A stretch of DNA of 64,000 nt from Melieria omissa (Eukaryota > Arthropoda > Insecta > Diptera > Ulidiidae): the NCBI GenBank assembly GCA_963971225.1, contig OZ020267.1, positions 33,123,298 through 33,187,297 on the forward strand, read 5' to 3'. Every line of letters starts with the position of its first letter. Position 1 is the stretch's first letter. Below are positions 11,420 through 23,478 of the stretch, piece by piece. The position numbers and the translations under genes are program-made. A model generated the notes under the pieces. That model saw only the letters and a list, made by a program, of their open reading frames with translations, had not been told where the DNA came from and made no database searches.

Positions 11420-12150
11420 ATATGCAAATAAAAATGAATGTCTGTTTGTTTGTTGGTTTGTTGATCACACGACACTAAAACTCACAGTCTGGAAGACTGA
11501 TTGAGCTGAATCTGGCACGGAATGTTCGTCTTGGCTAAGTCTCGCTAAACCATATAGTGCGAATATGACCCGACAGGGGGGCGTGGCACCTCCAGTACAA
11601 CCTACATTTTCAATATGGAATGAAACTTGGTACAGGGCCCTCGTTTAGGTGTATCGTTTTACTTGTAACATTGTATGAGAGTTGGATAAGGGGCGTGGCA
11701 TTTTTGAAGCGATCCAAATGTGTCAAATAGCTTTGGAACTACCGGTCACATATCAATGAATTTTGGCACAAATTAACGTGTCCTTCGACCAGGGAAATGG
11801 GTTAGGTATTGCACGAAGGGGCATGGCACCGCGAATACAACCCAAATGTTTAATATGGAATAGCTTTGGAGTTATAAGTCGAATAGCATTGAAATTTTGT
11901 ATTCCGTCGTCCCATAGATGTGGCATTCTACTAGAAACATTTGATAAGCGTTGGACAAGAATCGTACATCAACGAAACTGGGTCGCATCCTTCGACTAGA
12001 AGAATGGGTTGGGCATCGTCAATACAATGCCCAAACCGCTAAAGAACAAACATGAAATTGGAACTGTAAATACCTTTAAGAAAATAAACTTACACTAAGA
12101 CGGGATTTTTTTCAAACTCGGGGTCTATGGGCGCAAAGCCGCGACGCCCT
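11420..12150 (+). mobile_element. Helitron-like non-autonomous element
   Basis: The 3' end has a hairpin-capable GGGCGCAAAGCCGCGACGCC followed by TGCTAG and T, matching the Helitron pattern of stem-loop plus CTRR before T. The body has repeated gggggcgtggca and gaaacttggtac-type phrases, and a TTTGTTTGTTGGTTTGTT piece near the left. Just before the hairpin lies the phrase CTAAGACGGGATTTTTTTC, shared with the elements at 15.1, 26.3 and 57.1 kb. No Rep/helicase frame is present. The left boundary is approximate. Confidence 0.55.
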
Positions 12151-12229
12151 GCTAGTACTTTATATATAGTAATGTCCGATTCACATACACATTCGATGCA
12201 ATTAAAATATTTGGGCACATTTAGATTTA

Positions 12230-12480
12230 TTTTACAGAGCGGACATACACAGTAAAAGGATTTTTTAAAATTTAACCTGTAAAGGAGTCAAAAATGGGTT
12301 AAGAGTTTATATGAAGAAAAATGATTTTTACGCCTTTTGAGTTTAAACTTGGTAAAAGTACTTCAGAACAGTAATAATTCGACAGGCATTTTTTAGTTTT
12401 CCAAATCGATCTCAAAAACGGTCAACAATGGGTTCAAGTTTGTATGGAGAAACGAAAGTTGTTTACTGAAATAAATAAAT
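12230..12480 (+). repeat. Degenerate Helitron-associated tandem repeat, 1-2 units
   Basis: This contains the recurring unit phrases ATGGGTTAAGAGTTTATATG, a GAGTTTAAACTTGGTAAAAG stretch and TTCAAGTTTGTATGGAGAAA. The same unit forms longer arrays at 15.1-15.7, 26.3-28.0, 49.6-50.0 and 56.8-57.1 kb. Confidence 0.55.
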
Positions 12481-13863
12481 CTCAATTTTAATTTCGTTTC
12501 AAAAATAAAAACATGATTTAAAGCTGTATTTATAAAGTAGCACTTCAGTATAAAAGTAAAACAAAAACACTTAATTGTCGTCATCTGCATTTGAGTCAAG
12601 TCTTCTTAATATTTCAAGTTCTTCGTAATAATTCAAAGTTTGTGTAGGCGATTAAATTTGATCAGAAATTTTTTGGAGCAATTAGCGTGTCAAGGCGCAC
12701 TATACTAAAGGGTTGATGAAACTAAAAGACAAGCAAAAAGCCAGTACTATAAATCGAATAAATTACATTTGGAAAATACTCTCATGTTAGCCACATCAAG
12801 GTTGCCAAAGTTGAGTCTATATTCTTCATCTCTACATTGCTCATACTAAATCTTATTTCGATTGAATACCACTATTTAATCGAAAGTTATAGTGACTACC
12901 AGGTATCTGAGAAACGCTCAGACTGATATCCTTAAGTCCTCAATTTTGGAAACCTTGTGCTAATTGAACTATATTGTATAACAACTCAGTAAAACCCCTC
13001 AGTAAAGGGGTCTTAGATGTAAAAAGTGTAAAAAGTACACAATTTTTGAATCGCACCTCACCACACCTCAATGTTGAGCTTGAATCATCTCAAGGAAACA
13101 CGGAAAATGACTGCAGCGCAATGTGGAGAAATAAGTAAAACTAAATTGTTTTTGAAAGTTTAAAATATGAAACAGAAGTCATGTTTAAAGGGGTCTTAAT
13201 TTTTTCGGTACAAAAACGCCAAAACTACTATGCTGGTAAATGAATTTATTACATATTATTACATAATAATTTTTTTTTCCGAAACACTTTTTAATTAATT
13301 TTGTAACTTTAGTCACTGACACACAGAAGAAGAACACTGCGAGTTCACATCAATGCGTATGCCCAACTTTGAACGTGTACCGTTATAAAAAGCGGGACTT
13401 TAAAAAACATAACTGTTGCCTAATGACGCACGTATACATATATACTTTGTCCACGCGATCAGTGATCAAATTTGCAATAAAAAAAGCCAATTTTCAAAAA
13501 TCGATTTTTGACCAGCTTTTCCTATCAAATATTCCTACGTGCAGCTCAGAGATTTGTTTAAAACTAAAAGCTATTCAATTTTCAATTAACTCTATTCATT
13601 TCAGCATTTGCCCTAAACAACATTAACCTCTGCAACCAATGTTTTTTCCTGGTATACACACACATACATACTCGTATGTATGAACATTGATAACATTAGC
13701 GCAGTAATGCAACTAATTTTAATCTGCTCACCAGCGTATGTCAGAGTTTTTATATATAACAACAGATTAGCATGTAAACTAATTGATTTCACATGCGGCG
13801 AACGCTATAAGCTTTCGATTATTAGAATTCAATCATTGAATGGTGATCCCGCAACAGATTAAT
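12481..13863. other. AT-rich spacer, no gene seen
   Basis: I see no coding or terminal-repeat structure. At 13771-13802 the phrase around TTGATTTCACATGCGGCGAACG is similar to one at 14488-14520 on the other side of the MITE, so the MITE sits between two diverged direct copies of this stretch. Confidence 0.45.
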
Positions 13864-13867
13864 ATGT

Positions 13868-14484
13868 CGCACACGCACTACAAAAGTGACACAACTCAAA
13901 ATTTTTCATTTTCGGGTTTATGTGTTAATGCATAAATCTGCACAATGCATAAATCTACCAATCAGCAAAAGCTGTTACAAAAATACAGTTAGGTCTCTTT
14001 TCATGTCAGAAGTTTGATGCTATTTGATTGCTGCAGCTCAGTGCAAAAGAGTCCCAACTCAAATTGTGTCACTTTTGATGAAATAAATTTTTGTTTAAGT
14101 TAATTTTAAGCCAAATTCTAACAATTTTTGTATATATTTTTAATTTCTAAAATTAATTATGAATTTTCAAAATTTTCTTTCAACTTTTTAACTGTCATTT
14201 ATAATTATTAAATTTAGAAAAAGTGCAAAGCATAACTTGAAATAGTTCCGTAATTATTGAATTAAAATATCATCAAAACAGTCACAACTCAAAATTTTGG
14301 ATTTTCTAATTTAAAATAAAAAAAAATTCTTGGAACTTATCAAAAAGCATAACCTGTAAGGATTTTCTACTGAACGGTCTATATGTGATTTAAAAATAAA
14401 TGTTTATTTAGCTCAAGAACAGTTTTTTGCGTTTCCTGAAAAATCACAAATTTTGAGTTGTGTCACTTTTGTTGTGCGTGTGCG
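13868..14484. mobile_element. 617-bp TIR element with 4-bp TSD ATGT (copy 1)
   Basis: Long inverted ends start CGCACACGCACTACAAAAGT and continue through GACACAACTCAAAATTTT. ATGT flanks both sides (13864-13867 and 14485-14488). A second copy in opposite orientation lies at 59554-60173 with ATAT on both sides, so a 4-bp duplication is supported twice. The interior has no long frame. A 4-bp TSD excludes mariner, typical hAT and Harbinger; Chapaev, Sola and related superfamilies use 4 bp, but I cannot choose among them. Confidence 0.8.
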
Positions 14485-14913
14485 ATGTGAACTGATTGAT
14501 TCCACATGCCACGAACGTGATAAATTAAATCGCTAAATATTAGCTTTCGATTGGTTGATAGACTCCTGTTGTTTGTTTAAAATGCTTATGTCGGCCACTC
14601 ATACAGTCAAAAGTAGTTTTCATGAATTTGATGGTTTCTCATGAATCATCCGAGTCACCAATTAGATAGATAGGTGTTTATTAGAAGAAGAAAATCATTA
14701 CGCAACTTATGTTATCGCACAATTTACAAAAATATAGTGTTGACCTTGGCCTTAATTCAAGAACATCATCTTAATTTTACTCTGACAGTTACACTTTAAA
14801 TTTAGATTAGCAGAAGCGATTCCGAAGGAAAAATACTTCTACTGGAAAGAGTCACCAATAAGTCTTCCTGGCTTGTGCAATCGTCATCACTGCCGCTGTG
14901 CGAAATGACATCG

Positions 14914-15796
14914 TCTATGTACATGTGTATATATGTACAATACATATAATTGTTTGTGCTGACTGATTGCCTGACTCATTGCCTGAGTGACTGCCCGAGT
15001 CGCTGAAGCTACAAACGTGCAATTTTAATTGTAAGTCCACTTTTGAAAATGAACCTCCGTTTAGAGTGGGGATTTTTTTTTTTAAATTCGGGGCCTGAAG
15101 GGGCAAAATATGGGTTAAAATCTTGGTAAAAATGCTTCAAATCAAAAATGATTTCACGCGTAATTTTAAATTTTTCCAAAAATCTAAATTTAACTAGAAC
15201 AACAAAGAGGTTCAGGTTCGTATACAAGAAGACTATGAAAAAACATGATCCAATAGACCTATTGACTTCAAAATTGGTGAAAACAATTGAAAGAAAAAGT
15301 TAGTAGAAATGTGTTTTTAACATTTCTTTTTTTAAATCAAAATTTGATGGGGTTAACGTTGGTAAAAATTATCGGATCACCGATACGCTGAGAGAACTTA
15401 AAACTCCAAATGAGAAATAATTTGAAACAAGTTTTTCACTTTTTCAAAATCACAATCTGACGAGAACACAACGCTTTGTTAACGCTTTGTGTGAGGAAAC
15501 ATGATTTAATGGGCCCATTGACTTCATATATGGTGAAAGCTTGAAAGATGAAATCAGAAATAATTAGAGAAGTAATAATAATTAATAATTGATGGGGTCA
15601 ACAAATGGTTAGGAAAAACTTGATGCGAAATAATTCAACGCATGTGTTTTAGTGTTCGAAGCTCAACATGAAATCAGATGAGACAAAAAATGCGTTCGAA
15701 GTTATGTAAAGAAACACTTTATGATTGTATCTAATGATCATAAAGTGAGTAAAGAGTATTTCAATGTAATTATAAAATTCCTGCGGGTCCTGCTAA
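14914..15796 (+). mobile_element. Helitron-like element with central degenerate tandem repeats
   Basis: The left part starts TCTATGTACATG and holds TGACTGATTGCCTGACTCAT, a head style common in insect Helitrons. The conserved phrase GTGGGGATTTTTTTTTTT then AAATTCGGGG follows. The centre (15095-15720) is a degenerate array of about 110-135 bp units with GGGTTAA, ACTTCAAA-GGTGAAA and TTTGA-GGGGT phrases. The right end reads CTGCGGGTCCTGCTAA then T, matching a Helitron CTRR terminus. No replicase gene is present. Confidence 0.55.
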
Positions 15797-16060
15797 TCAT
15801 ACACATACCTATATATCTACATATATAAAACAGAGCCTACATAACTCGAGGACGGATCGCCGCCCAATTTGCTTAGTCTTTTTCGTTGTGTTCGTCTCTG
15901 CCCGAGGAAGTTCAAAGCGTCGAGAAGATTCAACACATTTTGATCGGACAACTCCAAAAAATCGATTATGCGTACATTTTTTTTTTAGGGAATTTCCGGA
16001 AAATCGAAAAAATCGAAAGCCTTGATTTGCACTACATTATTTTAAATTTGTTATTTTGAA
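15797..16060. other. Possible second Helitron-like head
   Basis: Immediately after the Helitron-like end, TCTACATATATAAAACAGAG (from about 15818) resembles another Helitron head, followed by a GGACGGATCGCCGCCCAA stretch. Head-to-tail nesting would fit, but no right end is identified before the SINE. Confidence 0.3.
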
Positions 16061-16065
16061 CAGCA

Positions 16066-16378
16066 GCAGCCGCCGTGGCTCAGTTGGTTAGTGCGCGGTC
16101 CCGCGAGTCGGATGCAGAGCGACGCAAGTTCGAATACTGCATGTAGCAACACCTAAAAAAATAACGGGAAACTGTCCTCTCAGCTGGAAATGGCAAACCT
16201 CGTGGAGTAAAAATTGCCTATGAAAAAGCTCCCAACCTGCCGTTCGGAACCGGCATAAAACTGTAGGTCCCTTCCACCCGCGTACAAAATTCACACGCAC
16301 AACACGGGTGGTTGCGGGAAGCCAGGCCTTAGTCTCGCGTAAGCGGGCTGTCGTGCCTATCAATTATTATTATTATTA
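16066..16378 (+). mobile_element. tRNA-derived SINE with ATT tail (copy 1)
   Basis: The head GCCGCCGTGGCTCAGTTGG carries an A box, and AAGTTCGAATAC carries a B box at tRNA spacing. The body holds GAAACTGTCCTCTCAGC, TGGCAAACCTC, GCCGTTCGGA and ACTGTAGGTCCC. The tail is (ATT)n, and mariner copy A has inserted into that tail. A second copy is at 44.0 kb. Confidence 0.8.
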
Positions 16379-17122
16379 TCAGGTGTACAACTTTGCTTCC
16401 GCCGTTTTTTTTTCCAAAATTAAAAGCTTTATTGCGAAAAAGTGCTTACAGATGTATTATTCAAAGTATTGTCCGTCGCTAGCGACAACTTTCTCCCATC
16501 TTTCCGGCAATTTTCGGATCCTGGCTCGAAAAAAGGAGTCCTCTTTTGACGCTATCCATGAAGCAATCCATTTTTCCAATTCTTCGAAGGATTGAAAATG
16601 TTGATCTGCCAGGCCGTATGCCATCGAACGGAATAGGTGGAAGTCAGAAGGGGCGACATCTGGGGAATACGGCGGGTGGGGCAAGACTTCTCATTTCAGC
16701 GTTTCCAGGTACTTTTTGACCACTTTTGCGACGTGAGGCCGAGCATTGTCGTGTTGGAGGATGACTTTGTCATGTCGAAATCACCATTTTTAAAACGTTG
16801 AAACCACTCCCGACACGTTCTTTCACTCAGAGCAGCATCACCGTAAGTTTCTGAGAGCATTCGATGCGCTTCAGCTGCATTTTTTTTCGAATTGTAACAG
16901 AAAAGTAAAACTTCCCGCAAATGGCGAGAATTGGGCACATAAACGGACATTTTCGAGCGTGAATAATACGAAAACAAGAACAACTGTCACTGAAACGGCG
17001 ATGACAATTCGTTAGGCACTGTCCACACTCACTTTAAAGGCATTGCCATCTATGTATTTCAATCAGCCTCAGCCGGTACAGCCACCTATCGGAAAACGGC
17101 GGAAGCAAAGTTGTACACCTGA
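16379..17122 (-). mobile_element. Deletion-derivative mariner, copy A
   Basis: Inverted ends TCAGGTGTACAACTTTGCTT (about 30 bp) lie between TA dinucleotides (16377-16378, 17123-17124). The minus strand encodes a Mos1-like mariner N-terminus (MSVYVPNSRHLREVLLFCYN through WFQRFKNGDF) joined directly to the C-terminal part (YSPDVAPSDFHLF, KLPERWEKVVASDGQYFE). The middle, with the first catalytic Asp, is deleted and the frame is broken at the junction. It is 744 bp, against about 1.3 kb for an intact element. Three sister copies lie within 8 kb. Confidence 0.9.
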
Positions 17123-17124
17123 TA

Positions 17125-18563
17125 AATTGAAAGAAAACGTCATATTAAAAAGTTGTCAAATTTGTCTGCTTCTTATTCCTTTACTATGTCAAGATATACC
17201 TTAAAAAAAACGTGTATACTTCTCTTCTTTAAACTTAAATATTCAGTTGTTTAATTTCGTATTTTTCCTAAAACTTCAAACTATTCTCAAGATCAACAAT
17301 AAATGTATTCGTGCAGACGTCCATAAAGTAGCATGTAGCATGGCATATGGCAACAAAATAGCGAAAGGGTTAAGTAGCAGAGTTTTGTGAATACAAAACT
17401 ACTTCAACGAATACAAAATTACTTCGCTTTTGTATGAGTTGGTTCAGGGCGTATTGGGCACACAATCCTCTTGAACCCCTTAACCACATAAACACTTTTA
17501 CGAAAATAAGTTTGTACTTACTTATGCATATGCAGCAAGAATGCCAACGCATTTGCTTCTTGTATCAAAATTGTTGTATTGTTGAATTAAAGTCTATTTG
17601 CAGCTCAAAGTTGAAGACCATTTAGGTCGTATCCCAATTTTGTCTATGCGTGTGTGTGTGTCCGAATTTACGCGAATCAATCGAATTGGCACTCAACTTA
17701 AATGTTTTGCACCAATGTTTTCCTAGAAAAGGCCCAAAGGATAATTTTTTATTTTTGTAAAAAATTTTGATTTCAACACAAAAACGAAACATGACTTTTA
17801 TATGGAAATTTTTGCCGATTGCCATCATGAAGGTGGTCTCTTTTGTGCTTACGCACTCTTGTGTAAAAAATGCCCTGAATTTCACAAAAGCAACGCAAAG
17901 ATCCAAGTGAAAATAAAAAGGGCCACTTTTTGTCCAAATGGTCCAAACATGGGGCAGAACTTACGAATTGAACAATAAACGAAACTGAAGAGAGAAAGCA
18001 ACACGCCAACAAATCAATAATTACAAACGAGTGGGCGCTGCATCATACAAACCGGGAAATCAAAGCAACAAAGACCAACGCGGCTGCCTATGATTTGCGC
18101 AGGTAATCGGTTCACCTTCAAACATCCAACTGGCGATGAGAGGCGAACGCAAGGCGCGCTGCAGGGAGATGCTGTAACCATGCGCGTCGATTATTCACTG
18201 CGCTGGAAGTAAACGGGTGAACGATTAGCTGACACGCAACAATGAATTGCATAATTTTTGAACATACAACAACAACAACAGTACAGTAATGTGGGCAAAG
18301 CAATGCATTCGTCGTAAATAGTTAGCTGGTATTTTCCCGCGCGGCGATGACTCACGTCAAGCGCGGCTGTTGTTTGGCTGTTCCGCTCACGGTTGCCACT
18401 CGACCAACATTTTGTTAATTAGATATTTCTGGAAAAGTAACGAAAACGTAGAAAAGACACAACCAAGTATCGGTCGTTTATTGCTGTAGCCGATCAAAAA
18501 TGTCCAAGCAAAACAAAAACAAAAGCCATAACGATACAATGAACAAATTTCATATCAATTATG
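17125..18563. other. Spacer, no gene seen
   Basis: No splice-supported coding and no terminal repeat are visible. Simple CAA and TG runs occur. Confidence 0.45.
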
Positions 18564-18596
<33 letters not shown>

Positions 18597-18600
18597 CATA
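18564..18600. repeat. (AT)n microsatellite
   Basis: An uninterrupted AT run continues into CATATACATA. It is followed at 18695-18720 by a GCAT run (ATGCATGCATGCATGCATG). Confidence 0.9.
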
Positions 18601-18937
18601 TTTGCATATTACGTCGAGCAACACAAAAAAGTGGCATTTGGTTAAAAGTAACCAACTGTGGCAACCGTGGCTCCGCTGCTCAATTTTTGTCGTATGCATG
18701 CATGCATGCATGTGTGCATGCGCGAGCGTGCGAGCAACTGCCGCTAGCCATTAATTACCCTGTCGGACCTGAGACAACTAGTTCCCAAAATTCATTGGTC
18801 TTTCAACTGGTTTTTTGTAGTCAATTGGACAACTAGTTGTCCAAGTGAGTGTCAGGGGATGCAGAAGTCAGTCAGTTCGCGTCTAATCGTTCACGTTCTG
18901 CGTGCGCGTTCATAGTCGAGAAGAGACATGAATATAT

Positions 18938-19386
18938 TGTAACGATAAGCCAGTCTGTCGCTGTGCATTGCAACCCTGCCGCTACGTGCCTTGCTATAAT
19001 CCAATCTGGCAACGACGGCCGCGATAGCAACTTTTAGTCCAATCTGGCAACGACGGCCGCGATAATAACTTTTAGTCCAACCTGGCAATGATGGAAACTT
19101 TTAGTCCACTCCGGAATGTGCGGGAACGATCTGCGCGACGGCCGGACAGAGTATAAAAGGCGGCCGGATGCGGCGCAGCGAGTCAGTCTGGTTTTGACAA
19201 GTGAAGTTGCCACACGGAGTGATTAAGCAAATATTTAAGTGTACGAACAGTAAAGTGTAAACTGTGAATAATAAAGTGACTGTTGGTTTATCTTATTGTC
19301 TGCGGTTAAGAAACTGACTGTGTTTTATTTTCAAATTACACAATCCAGAGATACGTAACAGCCCACTAGACTTAGTATTCGTAACA
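18938..19386 (+). mobile_element. Solo LTR with 4-bp TSD ATAT
   Basis: The element begins TGTAACG and ends CGTAACA, with ATAT on both sides (18934-18937, 19387-19390). Inside, in the order expected of an LTR, are a U3 with 38-bp tandem repeats (starts 19000, 19038, 19076, the last shortened), a TATAAAAG promoter at about 19152, an R-like AGTCAGT and AATAAA at about 19269. No internal retroviral genes adjoin either side, so this is a solo LTR left by recombination between the two LTRs. The 449-bp length and 4-bp TSD suit a Gypsy-type element. Orientation is from the TATA and poly(A) order. Confidence 0.85.
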
Positions 19387-19390
19387 ATAT

Positions 19391-19798
19391 GAAACGAAAC
19401 GAAAGACGAAACAGAGGTGAAATAATCAACAATATTCTGTTATGGATGATCTTGCGATGCTTTTGTTACAACAACAACGTATAAATGTTTCTTTCTTTCT
19501 GTTTCTATGACTCGAAGTTCGCTCGATTTGTACGTTTTGTCTTGAATGATTTCAGTTAGAATTTTGCGTGGTTGTGTGAAGCAACGAATTGCAGCAGCAG
19601 TCGAATGGTATGTATTAATAAATTTATGTAATTATGTTTATATAATTATTTGTTAATTAATGAATTTTTTTATTTATTGCAGGCGAAGTCAGGATGTTGA
19701 ACTGTGTCAGTTTCGACAGAAGTGTGTCAACAAGTCGAAGTTCATCTTTACATGCACCAATACTTTTTTTATTCGCCATTATTTTTTGCTATTTTAAT
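19391..19798. other. Spacer with an intron-like segment
   Basis: Plus-strand text around 19575-19760 shows a possible exon pair split by an intron: donor GTATGT at 19609 and acceptor TTTATTGCAG ending 19681. Joined in frame it gives CVKQRIAAAVEW then RSQDVELCQF. It is too short to identify and may be a transposon scrap. Confidence 0.2.
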
Positions 19799-19799
19799 A

Positions 19800-20526
19800 T
19801 CAGGTGTACAACTTTGCTTCCGCCGTTTTCCGATAGGTGGCTGTACCGGCTGAGGCTGGTTGAAATACATAGATGGTAATGCCTTTAAAGTGAGTGTGGA
19901 CAGTGCCTAACGAATTGTCATCGCCGTTTCAGTGACAGTTGTTCTTGTTTTCGTATTATTCACGCTCGAAAATGTCCGTTTATGTGCCCAATTCTCGCCA
20001 TTTGCGGGAAGTTTTACTTTTCTGTTACAATTCGAAAAAAAATGCAGCTGAAGCGCATCGAATGCTCTCAGAAACTTACGGTGATGCTGCTCTGAGTGAA
20101 AGAACGTGTCGGGAGTGGTTTCAACGTTTTAAAAATGGTGATTTCGTGGTGAGTGAAAATGGTGAGTCATCCTCTAACACGACAATGCTCGGCCTCACGT
20201 CGCAAAAGTGGTCAAAAAGTACCTGGAAACGCTGAAATGGGAAGTCTTGCCCCACCCGCCGTATTCCCCAGATGTCGCCCCTTCTGACTTCCTCCTATTC
20301 CGTTCGATGGCACACGGCCTGGCAGATCAACATTTTCAATCCTTCGAAGAATTGGAAAAATGGATTGCTTCATGGATAGCGTCAAAAGAGGACTCCTTTT
20401 TTCGAGCCGGGATCCGAAAATTGCCGGAAAGATGGGAGAAAGTTGTCGCTAGCGACGGACAATACTTTTTCGCAATAAAGCTTTTAATTTTGGAAAAAAA
20501 CGGCGGAAGCAAAGTTGCACACCTGA
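19800..20526 (+). mobile_element. Deletion-derivative mariner, copy B
   Basis: Same family and ends as copy A but in plus orientation, with TA at 19798-19799 and 20527-20528. The N-terminal frame begins at 19972 (MSVYVPNSRH) and runs to FKNGDF, then a different junction reads VVSENGE before the frame-broken HDN region. The C-terminal half is at 20208-20460. Length 727 bp. The junction sequence differs from copies A, C and D. Confidence 0.9.
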
Positions 20527-20528
20527 TA

Positions 20529-21310
20529 ATATTTTTGCAATAAAATTAATATTTAATACAAATATCAACTGGTTAGAAAACTAATCCAGAATAAACTAGT
20601 TCGCAAACTAGTCGCTTTGCAACTGGTTTACTTCGGACTAACCTTGGACTAGTTGCAAATGGATGCAGACGGGGACAATTGACCCGCGCCTAGGACACCG
20701 CCATGTTAAAAGGTTTGGAGTTTGCTCCAAGGAAACGAGTCGATTCTGAGGTCATATATGACTGTCAAGCGACCAGTTGAAAAACTAGACTCGGATCAGT
20801 CCGATTTCCCGCAGGGTGGCCAGCAGCGCATCAAGACTGCTATGCGTGTCGCGCGCTCTGGGGTTTTCTCAAGGTGCAGCGTATGCCGAACGGAGCCGGT
20901 CGGTCCGCGCACATACGCGACAAGGGTTAGCGCGTCACTCGACCGACCTTCCTTTGCAGCAACACTACTAAATACAACAATAACAGGTCGCTTTGAACAC
21001 AACAACCTACCGCAATGTTGGCGCTTATAAGCAAACCACTCATCGCTGTGGCAATTTTTTCCGGCGCCAATAGTAGCTGCAGATTTTTGGGCTATCTTTA
21101 CTTATTTACATTTTTATTGACTCGTTTGTATGAACATATATACATACATATGTGTTTTGCTGTCTTGTGTTGTTCGTGTGTCACATTTGTGCAGTTGTTT
21201 GTGAATTTTGTGCTCTTTACTTTGCGCCACAGTTTCGAATTATGGTTTTACCACCATCCGACGTCGTCTGGTTTGAAGTTTGAAGTGATTTGCTCTGCAG
21301 AAATTGTGAG
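20529..21310. other. Spacer with repeated CTAGTT motifs
   Basis: 20570-20690 is dense in AACTGGTT and ACTAGTT motifs resembling those at 18770-18845, so the two patches may be ends of one old element carrying the LTR and mariner inserts. 20700-21010 is GC-richer. No gene is recognised. Confidence 0.35.
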
Positions 21311-21315
21311 TTTTC

Positions 21316-21449
21316 TATAAAGTGCGCACTGCCAGCTGTTGGCTTCACAGTTAACGTGAAACAGCAAAGAGAGCCGCACAACAAGGGCCGAGCAGCGCTG
21401 CCCTAAGGATTAAGTGAATTTATTAAGCGAATATAGGCAGCAACATCAG
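21316..21449 (+). promoter_or_regulatory. Possible promoter and untranslated first exon
   Basis: TATAAA at 21316-21321 precedes TTCACAGTT, with the candidate +1 A at 21347, a spacing of 31. A roughly 100-nt leader without long frames ends in CATCAG at 21449 followed by a good donor GTGAGA. Such a short non-coding first exon is common for Osiris genes, but which downstream acceptor it joins cannot be seen; gene A at 39.03 kb would require a 17.6-kb intron. Confidence 0.4.
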
Positions 21450-21692
21450 GTGAGACCGAAAGGAGTGCTTTGAAATATTTGCAACTTAATTTTTGGTTTT
21501 GTGTTGTGCAATGTGCAAAGTGAATGAAAATGCGTTGGTGCGAAAAGGCATTGAATCTATCGGAACTCGAATAAATATTTGGTGTGATATTGCAAGTGTA
21601 GATGCTAAAAACATTTTACAAAACAACAAACAAAAACAAATATTAAGCATACTGACGAGAGAAAGTATTTGAATACATAAATAGTTATTGTA

Positions 21693-22429
21693 TCAGGTGT
21701 ACAACTTTGCTTCCGTTTTTTTCCAAAATTAAAAGCTTTATTGCGAAAAAGTGCTTACAGATGTATTATTCAAAGTATTGTCCGTCGCTAGCGACAACTT
21801 TCTCCCATCTTTCCGGCAATTTTCGGATCCCGGCTCGAAAAAAGGAGTCCTCTTTTGACGCTATCCATGAAGCAATCCATTTTTCCAATTCTTCGAAGGA
21901 TTGAAAATGTTGATCTGCCAGGCCGTGTGCCATCGAACGGAATAGGTGGAAGTCAGAAGGGGTGACATCTGGGGAATACGGCGGGTGGGGCAAGACTTCC
22001 CATTTCAGCGTTTCCAGGTACTTTCTGACCACTTTTGCGACGTGAGGCTGAGCATTGTCGTGTTGGAGGATGACTTAGTCATTCGAAATCACCATTTTTA
22101 AAACGTTGAAACCACTCCCGACACGTTCTTTCACTCAGAGCAGCATTACCGTAAGTTTCTGAGAGCATTCGATGCGCTTCAGCTGCATTTTTTTCGAATT
22201 GTAACAGAAAAGTAAAACTTCCCGCAAATGGCGAGAATTGGGCACATAAACGGACATTTTCGAGCGTGAATAATACGAAAACAAGAACAACTGTCACTGA
22301 AACGGCGATGACAATTCGTTAGGCACTGTCCACACTCACTTTAAAGGCATTACCATCTATGTATTTCAACCAGTCTCAGCCGGTACAGCCACCCATCGGA
22401 AAACGGCGGAAGCAATGTTGTACACCTGA
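21693..22429 (-). mobile_element. Deletion-derivative mariner, copy C
   Basis: Same ends and gene order as copy A; TA at 21691-21692 and 22430-22431; length 737 bp. The N-terminal frame is broken upstream (ATG region shifted) and the deletion junction after GGTGATTTC is slightly different from copy A. C-terminal residues through DGQYFE are intact at 21766-22032. Confidence 0.9.
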
Positions 22430-22431
22430 TA

Positions 22432-23476
22432 CTTACATTTGAAACAAATATTTTTAAATAAGAAAACTGTACAGAAAACGGCGAAAATAGGATATTGACG
22501 TGGATTACTTAAATCACATTCCAACTCCACGAACCAAACAGGAAATATTGATTTAAAAGAGGCCAATTTTCACCAACTTATTTGATATTTTTGAGGCGGC
22601 TATCACACGGTCGATCATGTTCGGTAGTGGAGTTCGATGTCCAACTACTCAGCGCGAAAGTAAATGGTATACAAATTAAGACGATTCTATGGTGGTGCGC
22701 CTGACTATTAATTTGCCATAGATAATTCTGGCAGACTGTCGTCGAGTTCTACAAAGACTTTTGGAAACACGCAAAAGCAAATTAAATTTTTACAAGATTC
22801 GACAAAAAAGCAATTACACTGACATGTCGGGTCGGTGTCGAACCAAGAATGTTAAACATTTTTTAAAACTACCGAGCGCGGCTGACCCACGGCCGTTTGG
22901 ACATTTAACGCCGCTGACGAACCTCATCGATTGTGTAATACTTAGCTGTCTTACTCAATGAGACCGGCCTGCAGTGTGACGTCATTGGGCAGCTTGCAAT
23001 TTCCGAGAATAAAACTGACCCTTGCACATCTTGGCATCTTCTGTGCTTAGGCAGGAAAATGTCCCTTGGGGAAAAATGATGAGTCGTTGATCAATTAGTT
23101 GTACATAAACGAGATGTTAAATAACATTTTATTAGAAGCATACTATGCCTTACAAGCTCTAATGGACACCAGAACACCCGGTCAATCCAAGTTTCCATCC
23201 AAAACTTAAAAAAACAATAATTCTTTTTTGAGTTGCAATAAGTCATCAAGTTCATGCTCAAACGTTCTTAAACTCACTCTAAGACATTTGCCGCCCAGCA
23301 GCGCACAGGACTGCATTTTGATGGGAGGGTTTCCGTACACAACTATTCAGACAATTGCCTCTTGAAGTCATATCTGTCACTCAAAATGTATGTAGCACAC
23401 AATAGTTCATGCATTTGATGGTTAAAGGGCAACACCACTCAAGCGACAGAGAAAAAGGACTAATGGACTGATGAAA
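22432..23476. other. Spacer, no gene seen
   Basis: Short frames only. No terminal repeats or RNA gene are recognised. Confidence 0.45.
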
Positions 23477-23478
23477 TA

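Noticed and set aside
14855..14915. Signal-peptide-like text FLACAIVITAAV resembling exon 1 of the 10.0-kb gene
   Set aside because: No start codon, donor or following exon is visible, and the similarity covers only about 25 bases. It may be a decayed paralogue scrap but is not supportable.
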